DNA of 63,045 nucleotides from an uncultured bacterium (GCA_934875675.1 CAKXIK010000008.1:1-63045), one strand, 5' to 3'. Numbered from the stretch's first letter, positions 51,580-60,739 are shown. Numbers and translations are program-made. Notes: generated by a model not told the origin, from the letters alone.

Positions 51580-52689
51580 ATGAAAAAGATTCTTGCTCTC
51601 GCAATGGCGGCGCTCATGTCCACATCGTTGCTCGCCTGCAGCAACGGAAACACCGGTTCAACGGGCGGCACCAATTCCAAAACAGATTCCGTGTCCGGCG
51701 AAAAGCCATATGTCGCAATTGTTTCCAAGGGATTCCAGCATCAATTCTGGCAGGTGGTAAAAAAAGGTGCAGAACAGGCTGCTGCCGATTATGGTGTTGA
51801 AATCACCTTTGACGGACCGCCTACCGAATCCGATATCCAGGTTCAGGTTGATATGCTGAAGTCTGCAATTGCCAAAAAGCCCGCTGCAGTTTGCCTGGCA
51901 GCACTCGATACAGAATCGGTGAAAGAGCAACTGCAATCCCTCAAGGATGCCGGAATCCCGGTCGTCGGCTTTGACTCCGGTGTTCCGAATGCACCGGAAG
52001 GCTCGATTTACGCAACCGCATCCACGGATAATGCCGCTGCCGCAGCAATTGCTGCTCAAAAGCTGTTTGAAAACGAGCGCTTTAAGGCTGCACTGGAAAA
52101 GGCAACGAAAGATGCGCCAATTACCGTTGGCGTTCTCTCTCAGGATGCAACCTCGGAATCCATCATCTCCCGCACTTCCGGCTTTATTGATAAACTGGTC
52201 GAACTGGTGGGTAAGGACAATGTGAAGGTTATCGGTCATGATAAGTATGCAAAAGACGCTGCAGATGCAAAGGTGATTATTAATGTCAATGTTCCGGCAA
52301 CGACTGCAACTGCAGATCAGAAAACCGGTGCGGAAGCACTCCTGGCGCAGAATCCGGTCGCCATTTACGGTTCGAATGAAAATGCTGCCGGCGGTATCCT
52401 TGCTGCTTCCAATGATGGAAAAGAATTTGACCAGAAGGACGGCAAATTCAAGGACATTATCGCAATTGGCTTTGATGCTGGTAAAACACAGCGCACTGCA
52501 GTGCAAAATGGCTGGTTCTATGGCTCTGTGACGCAAGATCCGTATCAGATCGGCTACAAGGCGGTGGAGCTTGCTGCAAAGGCTCTCAAGGGTGAAAAAG
52601 CCGAAAGCGCAATTATTGACACCGGTGCAAAGTGGTACAATTCCGAAAATCTGTCCGATTCCATGATTTCTGATCTTGTGTACGAATAA
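51580..52689 (+). CDS. Sugar-binding lipoprotein of the RbsABC-type importer
   Basis: The product has 369 residues from the ATG at 51580, 9 bases behind CAGGAGG. The signal peptide ends in LLAC with lipidated Cys20, then a Gly/Thr/Ser linker. The mature type I binding fold shows KGFQHQFWQVVKKGAEQAA, KKPAAVCLAALDTESV, IPVVGFDSGVP, and VTQDPYQIGYKAVELAAKAL. It resembles ribose/galactose-binding proteins and is clearly related to the anchored sensor protein at 44166, which suggests the two bind the same or similar sugars. Confidence 0.95.
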   Translation: MKKILALAMAALMSTSLLACSNGNTGSTGGTNSKTDSVSGEKPYVAIVSKGFQHQFWQVVKKGAEQAAADYGVEITFDGPPTESDIQVQVDMLKSAIAKKPAAVCLAALDTESVKEQLQSLKDAGIPVVGFDSGVPNAPEGSIYATASTDNAAAAAIAAQKLFENERFKAALEKATKDAPITVGVLSQDATSESIISRTSGFIDKLVELVGKDNVKVIGHDKYAKDAADAKVIINVNVPATTATADQKTGAEALLAQNPVAIYGSNENAAGGILAASNDGKEFDQKDGKFKDIIAIGFDAGKTQRTAVQNGWFYGSVTQDPYQIGYKAVELAAKALKGEKAESAIIDTGAKWYNSENLSDSMISDLVYE

Positions 52690-52713
52690 ACAATTGCTGA
52701 ACACATAAAAACT

Positions 52714-52750
52714 GCCGCTCCAAAGCCGTAGGGTTTTGAAGCGGCTTTTT
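52714..52750 (+). terminator. Terminator of the RbsABC-type operon
   Basis: GCCGCT (52714-52719) with CCAAA pairs with TTTTG plus AGCGGC (52740-52745), followed by TTTTT. Confidence 0.85.
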
Positions 52751-52773
52751 CCGTTTTCGGCGGCAAAAGCGGG

Positions 52774-52802
52774 TTGACGTTCAGGCGCGAAAAAGGTATA
52801 CT
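52774..52802 (+). promoter_or_regulatory. Promoter of the MarR-type gene
   Basis: TTGACG (52774-52779) and TATACT (52797-52802) are 17 bases apart, with the start codon about 22 bases downstream of the expected start site. Confidence 0.8.
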
Positions 52803-52830
52803 GTTACTGAAGAAAAGCGGGGGAGTTGCC

Positions 52831-53394
52831 ATGCTGGAAAGTGTTTTTTCGCGTATATATACAAAATTTAAGCTTGAATTTTACCAAAATGTTTTTACAA
52901 GACTGGAAGACCGCGAAGCAAGCCTGACAACGGTGGAGGCTTTTTGTATGGAAACCATCGATGCGCTTGTCAGCCCGACAATCAATGAGTTTGCGACCTT
53001 TATGAAAATTTCGCCGTCAAACGCAGCATATAAGGTCAACAGCCTGATTCGCAAGGGTTTTGTTGAAAAGCGGCAGTCTCAGCGGGATAAACGGGAATAT
53101 CATTTGCTTGCAACGCAGAAGTATCATGAATATTATGACGGTAACGATCAATACTTGCATGTAATTTCGGAACGAATGGGAAAGCGCTTTAAATCGCGTG
53201 AGTTGAGAAAGTTCACAGAAATGCTGCAGATCATTTCCGACGAACTGATGCCTGAGATTCAGCTGCCCGATGAAGTGGAGGAAATATCGAGAAAAAGACA
53301 CAAAAAGTCGGAACCAACCCCCATCACGTCCATTTCCAAACGTTCCATGCGTGTCAAGAGGCTTACCGTTCCGCGCCGTGAGGATGAAAACTAA
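52831..53394 (+). CDS. MarR-like winged-helix regulator with basic tail
   Basis: The product has 188 residues from the ATG at 52831, behind GGGGGAG. A MarR-like core covers about residues 1-135: TVEAFCMETIDALVSPTINEFATFMKISPSNAAYKVNSLIRKGFVEKRQSQRDKREYHLL is split over the recognition helix SPSNAAYKVNSL and wing QRDKREYHL. After residue 145 comes an unusual tail rich in Lys and Arg (SRKRHKKSEPTP, KRSMRVKRLTVPRREDEN), which may add nonspecific DNA contact. Its target is unknown; it lies between an importer operon and the riboswitch-folT unit. Confidence 0.82.
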   Translation: MLESVFSRIYTKFKLEFYQNVFTRLEDREASLTTVEAFCMETIDALVSPTINEFATFMKISPSNAAYKVNSLIRKGFVEKRQSQRDKREYHLLATQKYHEYYDGNDQYLHVISERMGKRFKSRELRKFTEMLQIISDELMPEIQLPDEVEEISRKRHKKSEPTPITSISKRSMRVKRLTVPRREDEN

Positions 53395-53408
53395 TTGAAT
53401 TTTAGTGC

Positions 53409-53436
53409 TTGATTTTTTAACAAAATTTGATACAAT
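53409..53436 (+). promoter_or_regulatory. Promoter of the riboswitch-folT unit
   Basis: TTGATT (53409-53414) and TACAAT (53431-53436) are 16 bases apart, about 45 bases before the first conserved riboswitch base. Confidence 0.65.
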
Positions 53437-53485
53437 AATAATGCGGTTTGATTTCCGGGAATGCCGCGCCCGTTTTTGTTCATAT

Positions 53486-53585
53486 AGTCAGAGTAGATTT
53501 TTGCGCGTTAAGTGTCATCCGAACGGGGAGTTGTCGGGTGAACGAAAAGAGAAATCTTGCGGTGCAAAAGTCGCATCCCGCTGCT
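53486..53585 (+). ncRNA. Tetrahydrofolate (THF) riboswitch
   Basis: The conserved blocks of the folT-associated THF aptamer occur in order: GAGTAGA (53491), GCGTTAAGTG (53504), GGGGAGTTGTC (53525), ACGAAAAG (53542), GCGGTGCA (53559) and GCATCCCGCTG (53573). It lies directly upstream of folT, its usual gene. After the aptamer there is no terminator; instead CTCCTTT (53602-53608) is complementary to the folT ribosome binding site AAAGGAG (53665-53671), which suggests translational control. Confidence 0.92.
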
Positions 53586-53678
53586 ACATACAGGAAATAT
53601 GCTCCTTTTGTGTAGCCACAGGGTGGAATCGTTCCGCCGGCGTTAGCATGTGCGCCGCTGCATGAAAGGAGTTTTTTT

Positions 53679-54332
53679 ATGCAGATTGAAAATGTGTTAT
53701 ACCGTTCTCCGTTTTCCGCAGATTATTGGAAAACATCTGCCCGCCAGCTGCATCACCTGCCGTCTTTGGTGCTTGCAGCACTGTTTGTTGCACTGCGCGT
53801 TGCAGTCAGCACGGTTCGAATTCCGGTTGCGGATAATTTGAACATTATGTTCAGCTTTTTAATCTCGTCTGCCGGCGCCATGATTTATGGCCCCATTCTG
53901 GGGTTGATTTCGGGTTTTGTCGGCGATATACTCGGGTACTTGCTGCATCCGGATGGAGCGTTTTTTATCGGCTATACTATCAGTGAAATGCTGGGTGCGC
54001 TGGTGTATGCGCTTTTTCTGTACCGGACACGGATCAGTGTGCTGCGCATTGTTCTTTGCCGTGGTGTGGTAAACGTGTTCCTCAATATCGGCTTAGGCTG
54101 CCTTTGGAGTTCAATGCTTTATGGCAAGGGATATTACTACTTCCTGGTGAAGAGTATTGCAAAAAATGCAATTCTTCTGCCGATTGAGATCATATTGATG
54201 ATCGTGGTTTTACAGGCGATGATTCCATTGGCGGTCAGGGCGGGGATTATACCGGCTGCTACCCCCAAAAAGATCACATTTTGGAATCACCGTGCGGAAA
54301 AGAAAAACGTGGTTCCGCAAAAAGAGGTTTAA
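53679..54332 (+). CDS. folT: FolT-type folate ECF transporter substrate-binding subunit
   Basis: The product has 217 residues, with AAAGGAG 7 bases before the ATG. Six membrane spans fill residues 27-200. The segment LVLAALFVALRVAVSTVRIPVADNLNIMFSFL begins the S-component fold, and GPILGLISGFVGDILGYLL is characteristic of the folate group. It captures folates and works with a shared EcfAAT module encoded elsewhere. The THF riboswitch upstream supports the assignment strongly, because it ties expression to folate level. Confidence 0.95.
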   Translation: MQIENVLYRSPFSADYWKTSARQLHHLPSLVLAALFVALRVAVSTVRIPVADNLNIMFSFLISSAGAMIYGPILGLISGFVGDILGYLLHPDGAFFIGYTISEMLGALVYALFLYRTRISVLRIVLCRGVVNVFLNIGLGCLWSSMLYGKGYYYFLVKSIAKNAILLPIEIILMIVVLQAMIPLAVRAGIIPAATPKKITFWNHRAEKKNVVPQKEV

Positions 54333-54348
54333 TTGAAGTTGCAAAATA

Positions 54349-54408
54349 AAAGGCACCTGCCGCAATGAACGAAGCAATCAGCTCGTTTATGCGGCAGGTG
54401 CCTTTTTG
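54349..54408. terminator. Bidirectional terminator between folT and gldA
   Basis: AAAAGGCACCTGCCGCA (54349-54365) pairs with TGCGGCAGGTGCCTTTT (54390-54406). T runs lie at both ends, so it can end both converging genes. Confidence 0.93.
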
Positions 54409-54417
54409 ATTTAAAAA

Positions 54418-55509
54418 TCAATCGAAATATTTGTGACCAAGCTGGTCAGCAGCAAGCATGGCATCAAACAATTGTTCCGGTGTTACGTCGCCGGGCATAT
54501 TGTGGATGGTTTCGCCTTCCGCACATGCTTTTTCTGCAGCAATCATCACACGGGAGGTATCGGTAATTCCCATTTGAGCCAGTGTGACAGGCAGTCCGAC
54601 TTCGTGGCAGAAATCCATAACTTCCAGCAGTTCAGCCTTGGGAGCAGCCTCCAAAACCAACTGTGCAATGGTGCCGAACGCAACGCATTCACCGTGCATG
54701 GCGGTCAATTCGTCAAGTGCAGTCAAACCATTGTAAACAGAATGAGAAACAGCCAAACCGCCGTTATCGGCACCGACACCGGAAAGGTAAGTGTTTGCTT
54801 CCACAATCGCTTCCAAAGCAGGAGTAACAAGCTTTTTTTCACAGGCAAGTTTTGCCTGAAGACCGTATTCACGTAATGTTTTGTAGCAAAGCTCGCAAAG
54901 CGCCATGGCAGAACGGGTTACTCCGCCGTTTTCCAGGCTGGGGGAATCGTTAGCGGCGCAGACTCTGGCTTCAAAATAAGTTCCCAGTGCATCGCCCATG
55001 CCAGATACAAGAAAACGAACCGGGGAGGCGGCAATCACAGCCGTATCCACTACTACGCATTCCGGATTCTTGGGGTAAAACAGATAGCTGTTAAAGGTGT
55101 GATCGTCATTGTAAATAACGGAAAGCCCGGTGCAGGGTGCATCCGTTGCACAGACGGTAGGAACAATCGCGACCGGTTTGCCCTCATAATAAGCAGTTGC
55201 TTTCGCAGTATCGATTGCAGAACCGCCGCCTACACCAACGACAACGTCAATGCCATCCTGACGGACAATGGCACGCATTTTTTCAATTTCACCCACGGAG
55301 CTTACTCCGCCAAAAATTTCATAACGGCGAGTGGATTCCATGCCGGAAAAACTTTTTTCCAGTTTTTCGTTGCAGCTTTTAAAACCGCTGTTAGAACAGA
55401 TAAACAGAAATTTTTTGCCCAGATCACTTGTTTCTTTGCCGAATGAGAGCAGACTGTCTTTTCCCTGAACGTATTTGAGAGGAGCTCTCATCAGTTTTGT
55501 TCTTGCCAT
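54418..55509 (-). CDS. gldA: Glycerol dehydrogenase
   Basis: The product has 363 residues from the ATG at 55509, behind AAGGGA; the frame extends upstream without a binding site. This is an iron/zinc-dependent group III alcohol dehydrogenase: NAD loop VVGVGGGSAIDTAKA, PTVCATDAPCTGLSVIY, and metal ligands Asp in SGMGDALGTYFEA and His in AVSHSVYNGL and MHGECVAFG. The enzyme oxidises glycerol to dihydroxyacetone or reduces related ketones. A strong promoter with a small palindrome just after the -10 box precedes it. Confidence 0.93.
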   Translation of the reverse strand: MARTKLMRAPLKYVQGKDSLLSFGKETSDLGKKFLFICSNSGFKSCNEKLEKSFSGMESTRRYEIFGGVSSVGEIEKMRAIVRQDGIDVVVGVGGGSAIDTAKATAYYEGKPVAIVPTVCATDAPCTGLSVIYNDDHTFNSYLFYPKNPECVVVDTAVIAASPVRFLVSGMGDALGTYFEARVCAANDSPSLENGGVTRSAMALCELCYKTLREYGLQAKLACEKKLVTPALEAIVEANTYLSGVGADNGGLAVSHSVYNGLTALDELTAMHGECVAFGTIAQLVLEAAPKAELLEVMDFCHEVGLPVTLAQMGITDTSRVMIAAEKACAEGETIHNMPGDVTPEQLFDAMLAADQLGHKYFD

Positions 55510-55550
55510 GTTGACCAATCCCTTCCTGCTTGGTTGTACCCAAAGATGTA

Positions 55551-55563
55551 TCATCATTGATGA
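55551..55563. promoter_or_regulatory. Palindrome at the gldA transcription start
   Basis: TCATCA-T-TGATGA is a perfect 6-bp inverted repeat 4 bases downstream of the gldA -10 box, a position typical of a repressor site. Confidence 0.5.
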
Positions 55564-55567
55564 ATCT

Positions 55568-55596
55568 GTTATACCGCCAAATTACGTGCCTGTCAA
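55568..55596 (-). promoter_or_regulatory. Promoter of gldA
   Basis: On the reverse strand TTGACA (55596-55591) and TATAAC (55573-55568) are 17 bases apart. The rest of the gap to 55766 is AT-rich without a gene. Confidence 0.85.
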
Positions 55597-55766
55597 TTCA
55601 GAAAATTTCAATCCGAAAACACACTTTTTGTTACAATTTTAACAATAAAATAATATCGATAATGTAAAACTGAATAAATAATAGTGACTGGAATTGTGAG
55701 TTACTAATGAAATTATAAAAATAGCGCAAGACATTTGTGCAAATTAGTAATATTTTGATCCATAAA

Positions 55767-55808
55767 AAACCGTTTCAGCCGGCATAAGAGCAGACTGAAA
55801 CGGTTTTT
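55767..55808. terminator. Terminator after the Fur-family gene
   Basis: AAACCGTTTCAG (55767-55778) pairs with CTGAAACGGTTT (55795-55806), with T runs on both sides. Confidence 0.92.
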
Positions 55809-55824
55809 AATTCGAAAAGAAATT

Positions 55825-56229
55825 TTATCTTTTTGCAGTATTTTTTCGACATTCGGGGCAAAGACCATAAATCTGAAGATTATGACCGCGAACAGAGAAA
55901 CCGGTTTCACGTTCCAGTTTTTTAGAAAGCTCCGAAAGCGGACATTCCTCAATACGTACTTTTCGATTACAGCCGGTGCAAATCAAATAATGGCCGTGTA
56001 CCGCCCCGGGTGTTTCATAGCGGGCGATTCCATCCTCAAAAACAAGGCGGGTCACCTGGTTTGCCTCGCAGAGACGATCAAGGTTTCGATACACAGTGGA
56101 AAGCGCAATGCCGGGAACTGCACGGCATACCTTTTCGGCAAGCTCCTCGGCAGTAACCGGAAGTGGGCTTTGCTCCAGGGCTGCCATAATGGCGCAGCGC
56201 TGCTTTGTATTTTTCAATGCAGAACCCAT
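55825..56229 (-). CDS. Fur-family metalloregulator
   Basis: The product has 134 residues, with AGGAAGTGAT before the ATG. The winged helix is NTKQRCAIMAALEQSPLPVTAEELAEKV with STVYRNLDRLCEANQV. The metal domain has ARYETPGAVHGHYLICTGC and two CxxC pairs (CTGC and CPEC) that hold structural zinc. It could be a PerR, Zur or Fur-type protein; residues at the sensing site do not decide which. It lies 30 bases after the small membrane-protein gene and may be co-transcribed with it. Confidence 0.92.
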   Translation of the reverse strand: MGSALKNTKQRCAIMAALEQSPLPVTAEELAEKVCRAVPGIALSTVYRNLDRLCEANQVTRLVFEDGIARYETPGAVHGHYLICTGCNRKVRIEECPLSELSKKLERETGFSVRGHNLQIYGLCPECRKNTAKR

Positions 56230-56259
56230 GATATCACTTCCTGTTGTGTTCGATTTAAG

Positions 56260-56688
56260 CTATTTTCCGGCAGAATCATTTTTTGAATCCTGCTTCATCA
56301 ATTCTTCAAATTCGCGCAAAGCTTTGGAATCTACAACCTGATTAACAGGCGGCCAAGATGTGTTGGCGGTACGGCGGTTCTCAATCGTACCAATCATTGC
56401 CTCCCGACCAGATTCCTTCTGTTCGCGAAGCTTTTGACGGTACAGCTTGTTGTTTTGCTCCATTTGCTTTTCCTGCTTTTTTTTGTTTACCGAATAAACA
56501 AGCCAAAAGCCAAGACCAGCCAGAACAGGAGCAAAATACGGAAACCCGGCGGCAGAAAGAGTGCCGCACAAAACCATAATAACGGTGCCCAAAATCGCGG
56601 TGCGTTTGATAATAGAGAAGATGAATGGTACTGCGCCGCAGACCATGCCGATGCCGGCAAGAAGAAGACGCGCCCAGAATTCGTTCAT
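56260..56688 (-). CDS. Unrecognised two-span membrane protein
   Basis: The product has 142 residues, with GGAGGT before the ATG. Two or three hydrophobic segments lie at about 7-25, 30-45 and 48-66. They are followed by a charged helical region (NKKKQEKQMEQNNKLYRQK) likely to form a coiled coil, and a disordered acidic tail ending KQDSKNDSAGK. I do not recognise the family. It sits 29 bases downstream of purL on the same strand and is probably expressed with it and the Fur-family gene. Confidence 0.75.
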   Translation of the reverse strand: MNEFWARLLLAGIGMVCGAVPFIFSIIKRTAILGTVIMVLCGTLSAAGFPYFAPVLAGLGFWLVYSVNKKKQEKQMEQNNKLYRQKLREQKESGREAMIGTIENRRTANTSWPPVNQVVDSKALREFEELMKQDSKNDSAGK

Positions 56689-56717
56689 AAAAGCAAACCT
56701 CCCGGAATGATCCGAAA

Positions 56718-59700
56718 TTATTTAAAATAGGCAACGCCGGAAGCAAAGATTTTCTGATCTTTGTTGCCGGGGACGTTTTTGTAAAGGTTTTCACCGCGGC
56801 GCTCGGAATGACCCATCTTGCCCAGAATGCGTCCGTCCGGGCTGGTAATTCCCTCAATGGCAAATTCAGAGCCGTTCGGATTCCATGTAATATCAAGCGA
56901 GGGGGTGCCGTCCGGAGAACAGTACTGCGTTGCAATCTGTCCATTGGCGGCAAGCGCTTCCATCGTGGCCTGATCAGCAACAAAGCGACCCTCACCGTGA
57001 GATACCGGAACGGCAAATACATCGCCTGCATTCACGCCGGCAAACCACGGGGATTTGACGGAGGTGATGCGCGTATATGCCATGCGGGAAACGTGGCGGC
57101 CGATGGTGTTAAAGGTCAGCGTCGGGTCGTTCGGGCCGATTTCGGTAATTTTTCCGTTCGGCACAAGCCCAAGCTTGATTAATGCCTGGAAACCGTTGCA
57201 GATACCCAGCATCAGACCGTCGCGCTCGTTGAGCAGGCGCATCACAGCATCTGCAACACGCGGATTGCGCAGGGTGGTGGCAATGAATTTGCCCGAGCCG
57301 TCCGGTTCGTCACCGCCGGAAAATCCGCCCGGAAGCATGATGATCTGCGATTGGTTGATTTTTTCCACCATCGCCTCAATGGTTTCTTCAATCGCGGCGG
57401 AGGAAAGGTTGCGCACAATCAGCACTTCCGGCTCAGCACCGGCAGCTTCAAATGCGCGTGCGGAATCCACCTCGCAGTTTGTTCCCGGGAAAGCGGGGAT
57501 AAACACCTTCGGTTTTGCGGTTTTGATGGCGGGAGCAATTCCATTGTGTTGTGCAAAAAGCTTCACGTCGCGAAGCACTGCCTTGTTTTTGGCGTGATTC
57601 GGGAACACCGGCTCCAGTGTTGCAAGCCAGCTCTGCGCAAGTTCTTCGAGCGGCAGGGCTTCGCCGTTGACGGTGATGGTATCATCATCGGTGGTTTCGC
57701 CCAGTGCAATCGCGTCAATTCCGGCTGCCTTCAGCTCGTCAATCACATCGCCCTCCAGAATCAGAGAGCTGCAAAGTGGTGCGAAGAGCGTCTGTGCATC
57801 CATTTCCAGATCGAAGCGGAAGCCAATGCGGCTGCCGAAGCACATTTTTGCAATCGCGGCAGAAAGACCGCCCTCGTGTACAACCGAAGCGGCAGTGATT
57901 TTGTGTTCCTTCTGCAATGCGGCAACGGTGGAAAAAAGCTTCTTTGCAGCGGCAAAATCCGGCAGCAGAGTTTTTGCATCTGTGGGCATTGCAGCAAAGC
58001 AAACCTTGCGTCCTGCCTTGGTGAATGCAGCAGATACCGTTGAGGAAGCGGTAGTCATGGCAACGGCAAAGCTGACGAGCGTGGGCGGAACATCCAGCTG
58101 CTCAAAGGAGCCGGACATGCTGTCCTTGCCGCCGATGGAGGGAACACCAAATTCACGCTGTGCCAAAAATGCACCGAGGAGCGCAGCCGTTGGTTTGCCC
58201 CAGCGGGAGGGGTCGTCATGCAGACGCTCAAAATATTCCTGGAACGTCAGCCGTGCCGTCAGCGGATCGGCACCAACCGCTGCCAGACGTGCCAGCGATT
58301 CGGTGACAGCCCATGCAGCACCGTGCATCGGAGAAAAGCGGCTGATTCCCGGAATAAAGCCAAAGCTCATGGCGGTTGCGGTGTCGGTTTCGCCGTGTTC
58401 CAGCGGAATCTTTGCAACCATTGCTTCTTCCGGTGTCAGCTGATAGGTACCGGCAAACGGCATCAGAACGGTTGCCGCACCGATGCTGGAGTCAAACCGC
58501 TCGGAAAGCCCCTTCTGAGAGCAGACCTCCAGACGGGAAAGATTCTGTTTCCATGCGTCCTTGCCGGATATTCCGTTCAGGCAGGCAGGAACAGCGGTGC
58601 GGTAATCATCTGCCGGATCGGGGCAGGCGATTTTTGCATCGGCGTTTTGCGTCACACCGTTTGTATTGAGAAAATCGCGGCTGAGGTCAACAATGCGGTT
58701 GTTGCGCCATGTCATGCGCAGACGATTGTCACTGGTAACAACCGCGACCGTGTTGGCTTCCAGATTCTCTTTTTCGGATTCTGTAATAAAGCGGTCAACA
58801 TCCTCGGGAGCAAGCACAACTGCCATACGCTCCTGGGATTCAGAGATGGCAAGCTCGGTGCCATCGAGACCGTCATATTTCTTGGGAACACAATCGAGGT
58901 CAATGCGCAGTCCGTCGGCAAGCTCGCCGATGGCAACGCAGACGCCGCCCGCACCAAAGTCGTTGCAGCGTTTAATCATCTGCGCAACCTCAGCTTTGCG
59001 GAACAGACGCTGAATCTTGCGCTCAGTGGGCGGATTACCCTTCTGCACCTCGGCACCGCAGGTTTCAATCGACTGCTCGGTGTGTGCCTTGGAGGAGCCG
59101 GTTGCGCCGCCGCAGCCGTCACGACCGGTGCGCCCACCCAGCAGAACGATCACATCGCCCTCTGCCGGAACACCGCGCACAACATTGTCCTTGGGAGAAG
59201 CACCGATAACAGCACCGATTTCCATGCGCTTTGCCATGTAGCCATTGTCGTAAAATTCGGTAACCTGACCGGTGGCAAGTCCAATCTGATTGCCATAGGA
59301 GCTGTAGCCATGTGCAGCACCGCGGGTGATTTTTTTGCTTGGCAGCTTGCCGGGCAGGGTATCCTCAAATTTGGTCAGCGGATTTCCCGAGCCGGTGACG
59401 CGCATCGCCTGATAAACATAGGAGCGACCGGAAAGCGGATCCCGGATTGCGCCGCCGAGGCACGTTGCAGCGCCGCCGAACGGTTCGATTTCGGTGGGGT
59501 GGTTGTGCGTTTCGTTTTTAAACTGCACCAGCCACTGTTCGGTTTTGCCGTCAATGACAACCGGAACCTGAATGGAACAGGCATTAATTTCCTCACTGAC
59601 ATCCAAATCGGGAATCATGCCGCGTTTTTTCAGCAGCTTCATGCCGATTACCGCCATGTCCATCAGGCAGACAGGGCGATCGGTTTCGCCGTAAACCTCG

Positions 59701-60488
59701 TCGCGTGCATCATAATATGCCTTGAGGGCAGCTTCAATCGTGCCGGAAAGCGCACCCTGCTCAATTTCAATATGATTCAGGCGTGTCTGGAAGGTGGTGT
59801 GGCGGCAATGATCGGACCAGTAGGTGTCAATCACACGCAGCTCGGTTACAAACGGGTCGCGATGCTCGGTATCGCGGAAATAATCGCGGCAAAAGCGCAG
59901 GTCGTCCATCGTCATGGCAAAGCCCATCGAATCGAAATATGCCTTCAGCTCTTCTTCGCTCCATGCGGTGAAGCCGATTACAACGGCAACGTCGTCCGGT
60001 ACGCGGCTCTGCATTTCCAGCGATTCCGGCTTTTGAGCAGAGGCAGGGCGGGATTCCACCGGATTAATGACATAGTGCTCCACGCGGGAAAGTTCGTCAT
60101 CGCTCACATCGCCAAACAGGCAGATCACCTTTGCAGTGAGAACCTGCGGACGCTCGCCCTGTGTCAGCAGTTGAGCACATTGCGCCGCAGAATCGGCGCG
60201 CTGATCATACTGACCGGGCAGATATTCGGTTGCAAAGCTCTTGCAGCCGTCCATTGCGGGCAGTGCTTCGTCATAAATGATATCGGCATTTGGTTCAGAA
60301 AAGATAATTTTCTTGGCTTTTGTCAGTTCTTCCTGATTCAGACCGGAAAGATCATACCGATTGAACAGACGCAGGCTTGTAATGCTGCGCAGTCCAAGGT
60401 TTTCCTGCAGATCGGAAAGCATTTGCTGGGCTTCAATGTCGAAGCCGGGGCGCTTTTCCACAAAGATGCGGGTCACTTGATTCGTCAT
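56718..60488 (-). CDS. purL: Phosphoribosylformylglycinamidine synthase, single-chain
   Basis: The product has 1256 residues from the ATG at 60488, behind GAAGGGAAG; the frame continues upstream without support. It makes FGAM from FGAR, glutamine and ATP, the fourth step of purine synthesis. The synthase part has NETHNHPTEIEPFGGAATCLGG and later GDVIVLLGGRTGRDGCGGA and GGKDSMSG. The C-terminal 270 residues are a class I glutamine amidotransferase with FPGTNCEVDSARA, GGFSGGDEPDGSGK, the nucleophile region MLGICNGFQALIKLG, and SHGEGRF. This is the fused form also seen in clostridia. It is not next to other pur genes. Confidence 0.97.
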   Translation of the reverse strand: MTNQVTRIFVEKRPGFDIEAQQMLSDLQENLGLRSITSLRLFNRYDLSGLNQEELTKAKKIIFSEPNADIIYDEALPAMDGCKSFATEYLPGQYDQRADSAAQCAQLLTQGERPQVLTAKVICLFGDVSDDELSRVEHYVINPVESRPASAQKPESLEMQSRVPDDVAVVIGFTAWSEEELKAYFDSMGFAMTMDDLRFCRDYFRDTEHRDPFVTELRVIDTYWSDHCRHTTFQTRLNHIEIEQGALSGTIEAALKAYYDARDEVYGETDRPVCLMDMAVIGMKLLKKRGMIPDLDVSEEINACSIQVPVVIDGKTEQWLVQFKNETHNHPTEIEPFGGAATCLGGAIRDPLSGRSYVYQAMRVTGSGNPLTKFEDTLPGKLPSKKITRGAAHGYSSYGNQIGLATGQVTEFYDNGYMAKRMEIGAVIGASPKDNVVRGVPAEGDVIVLLGGRTGRDGCGGATGSSKAHTEQSIETCGAEVQKGNPPTERKIQRLFRKAEVAQMIKRCNDFGAGGVCVAIGELADGLRIDLDCVPKKYDGLDGTELAISESQERMAVVLAPEDVDRFITESEKENLEANTVAVVTSDNRLRMTWRNNRIVDLSRDFLNTNGVTQNADAKIACPDPADDYRTAVPACLNGISGKDAWKQNLSRLEVCSQKGLSERFDSSIGAATVLMPFAGTYQLTPEEAMVAKIPLEHGETDTATAMSFGFIPGISRFSPMHGAAWAVTESLARLAAVGADPLTARLTFQEYFERLHDDPSRWGKPTAALLGAFLAQREFGVPSIGGKDSMSGSFEQLDVPPTLVSFAVAMTTASSTVSAAFTKAGRKVCFAAMPTDAKTLLPDFAAAKKLFSTVAALQKEHKITAASVVHEGGLSAAIAKMCFGSRIGFRFDLEMDAQTLFAPLCSSLILEGDVIDELKAAGIDAIALGETTDDDTITVNGEALPLEELAQSWLATLEPVFPNHAKNKAVLRDVKLFAQHNGIAPAIKTAKPKVFIPAFPGTNCEVDSARAFEAAGAEPEVLIVRNLSSAAIEETIEAMVEKINQSQIIMLPGGFSGGDEPDGSGKFIATTLRNPRVADAVMRLLNERDGLMLGICNGFQALIKLGLVPNGKITEIGPNDPTLTFNTIGRHVSRMAYTRITSVKSPWFAGVNAGDVFAVPVSHGEGRFVADQATMEALAANGQIATQYCSPDGTPSLDITWNPNGSEFAIEGITSPDGRILGKMGHSERRGENLYKNVPGNKDQKIFASGVAYFK

Positions 60489-60710
60489 TTGCTTAGACTT
60501 CCCTTCAGCGGCGTATTCGCGGCGGCGAACGAATCTGCAGCGAGCAGAATTTCCGGCAGCCGTTCGTAAAGATAATCTTATTTTATCATAAACAGCGGAA
60601 TACGGAAAGAGCTTTTTGGAGAAAAAAGCGGAAAACGGCAGAATGAGCAACTTGCCGCATTTTTTAGGAAAAATGTTTGCAAAACTTGTGAAAACACCGC
60701 GCAGAAAGAC

Positions 60711-60739
60711 TTGACAATGGGTGAAAAAATGGATATTCT
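60711..60739 (+). promoter_or_regulatory. Promoter of the rsgA leader transcript
   Basis: TTGACA (60711-60716) and TATTCT (60734-60739) are 17 bases apart. Transcription should start near 60746, giving a leader of about 640 bases before rsgA. The divergent purL start is 220 bases away; TATGAT on the reverse strand (60588-60583) may be its -10 box, without a good -35. Confidence 0.78.

Noticed and set aside
58218..60569. A 783-codon open frame on the + strand opposite purL
   Set aside because: It is fully antisense to the strongly supported purL gene, has no ribosome binding site or recognisable domain, and is a product of codon bias on the other strand.
60489..60710. Purine riboswitch upstream of purL
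   Set aside because: No purine aptamer core is visible on the reverse strand and there is no terminator between a plausible start and the gene.
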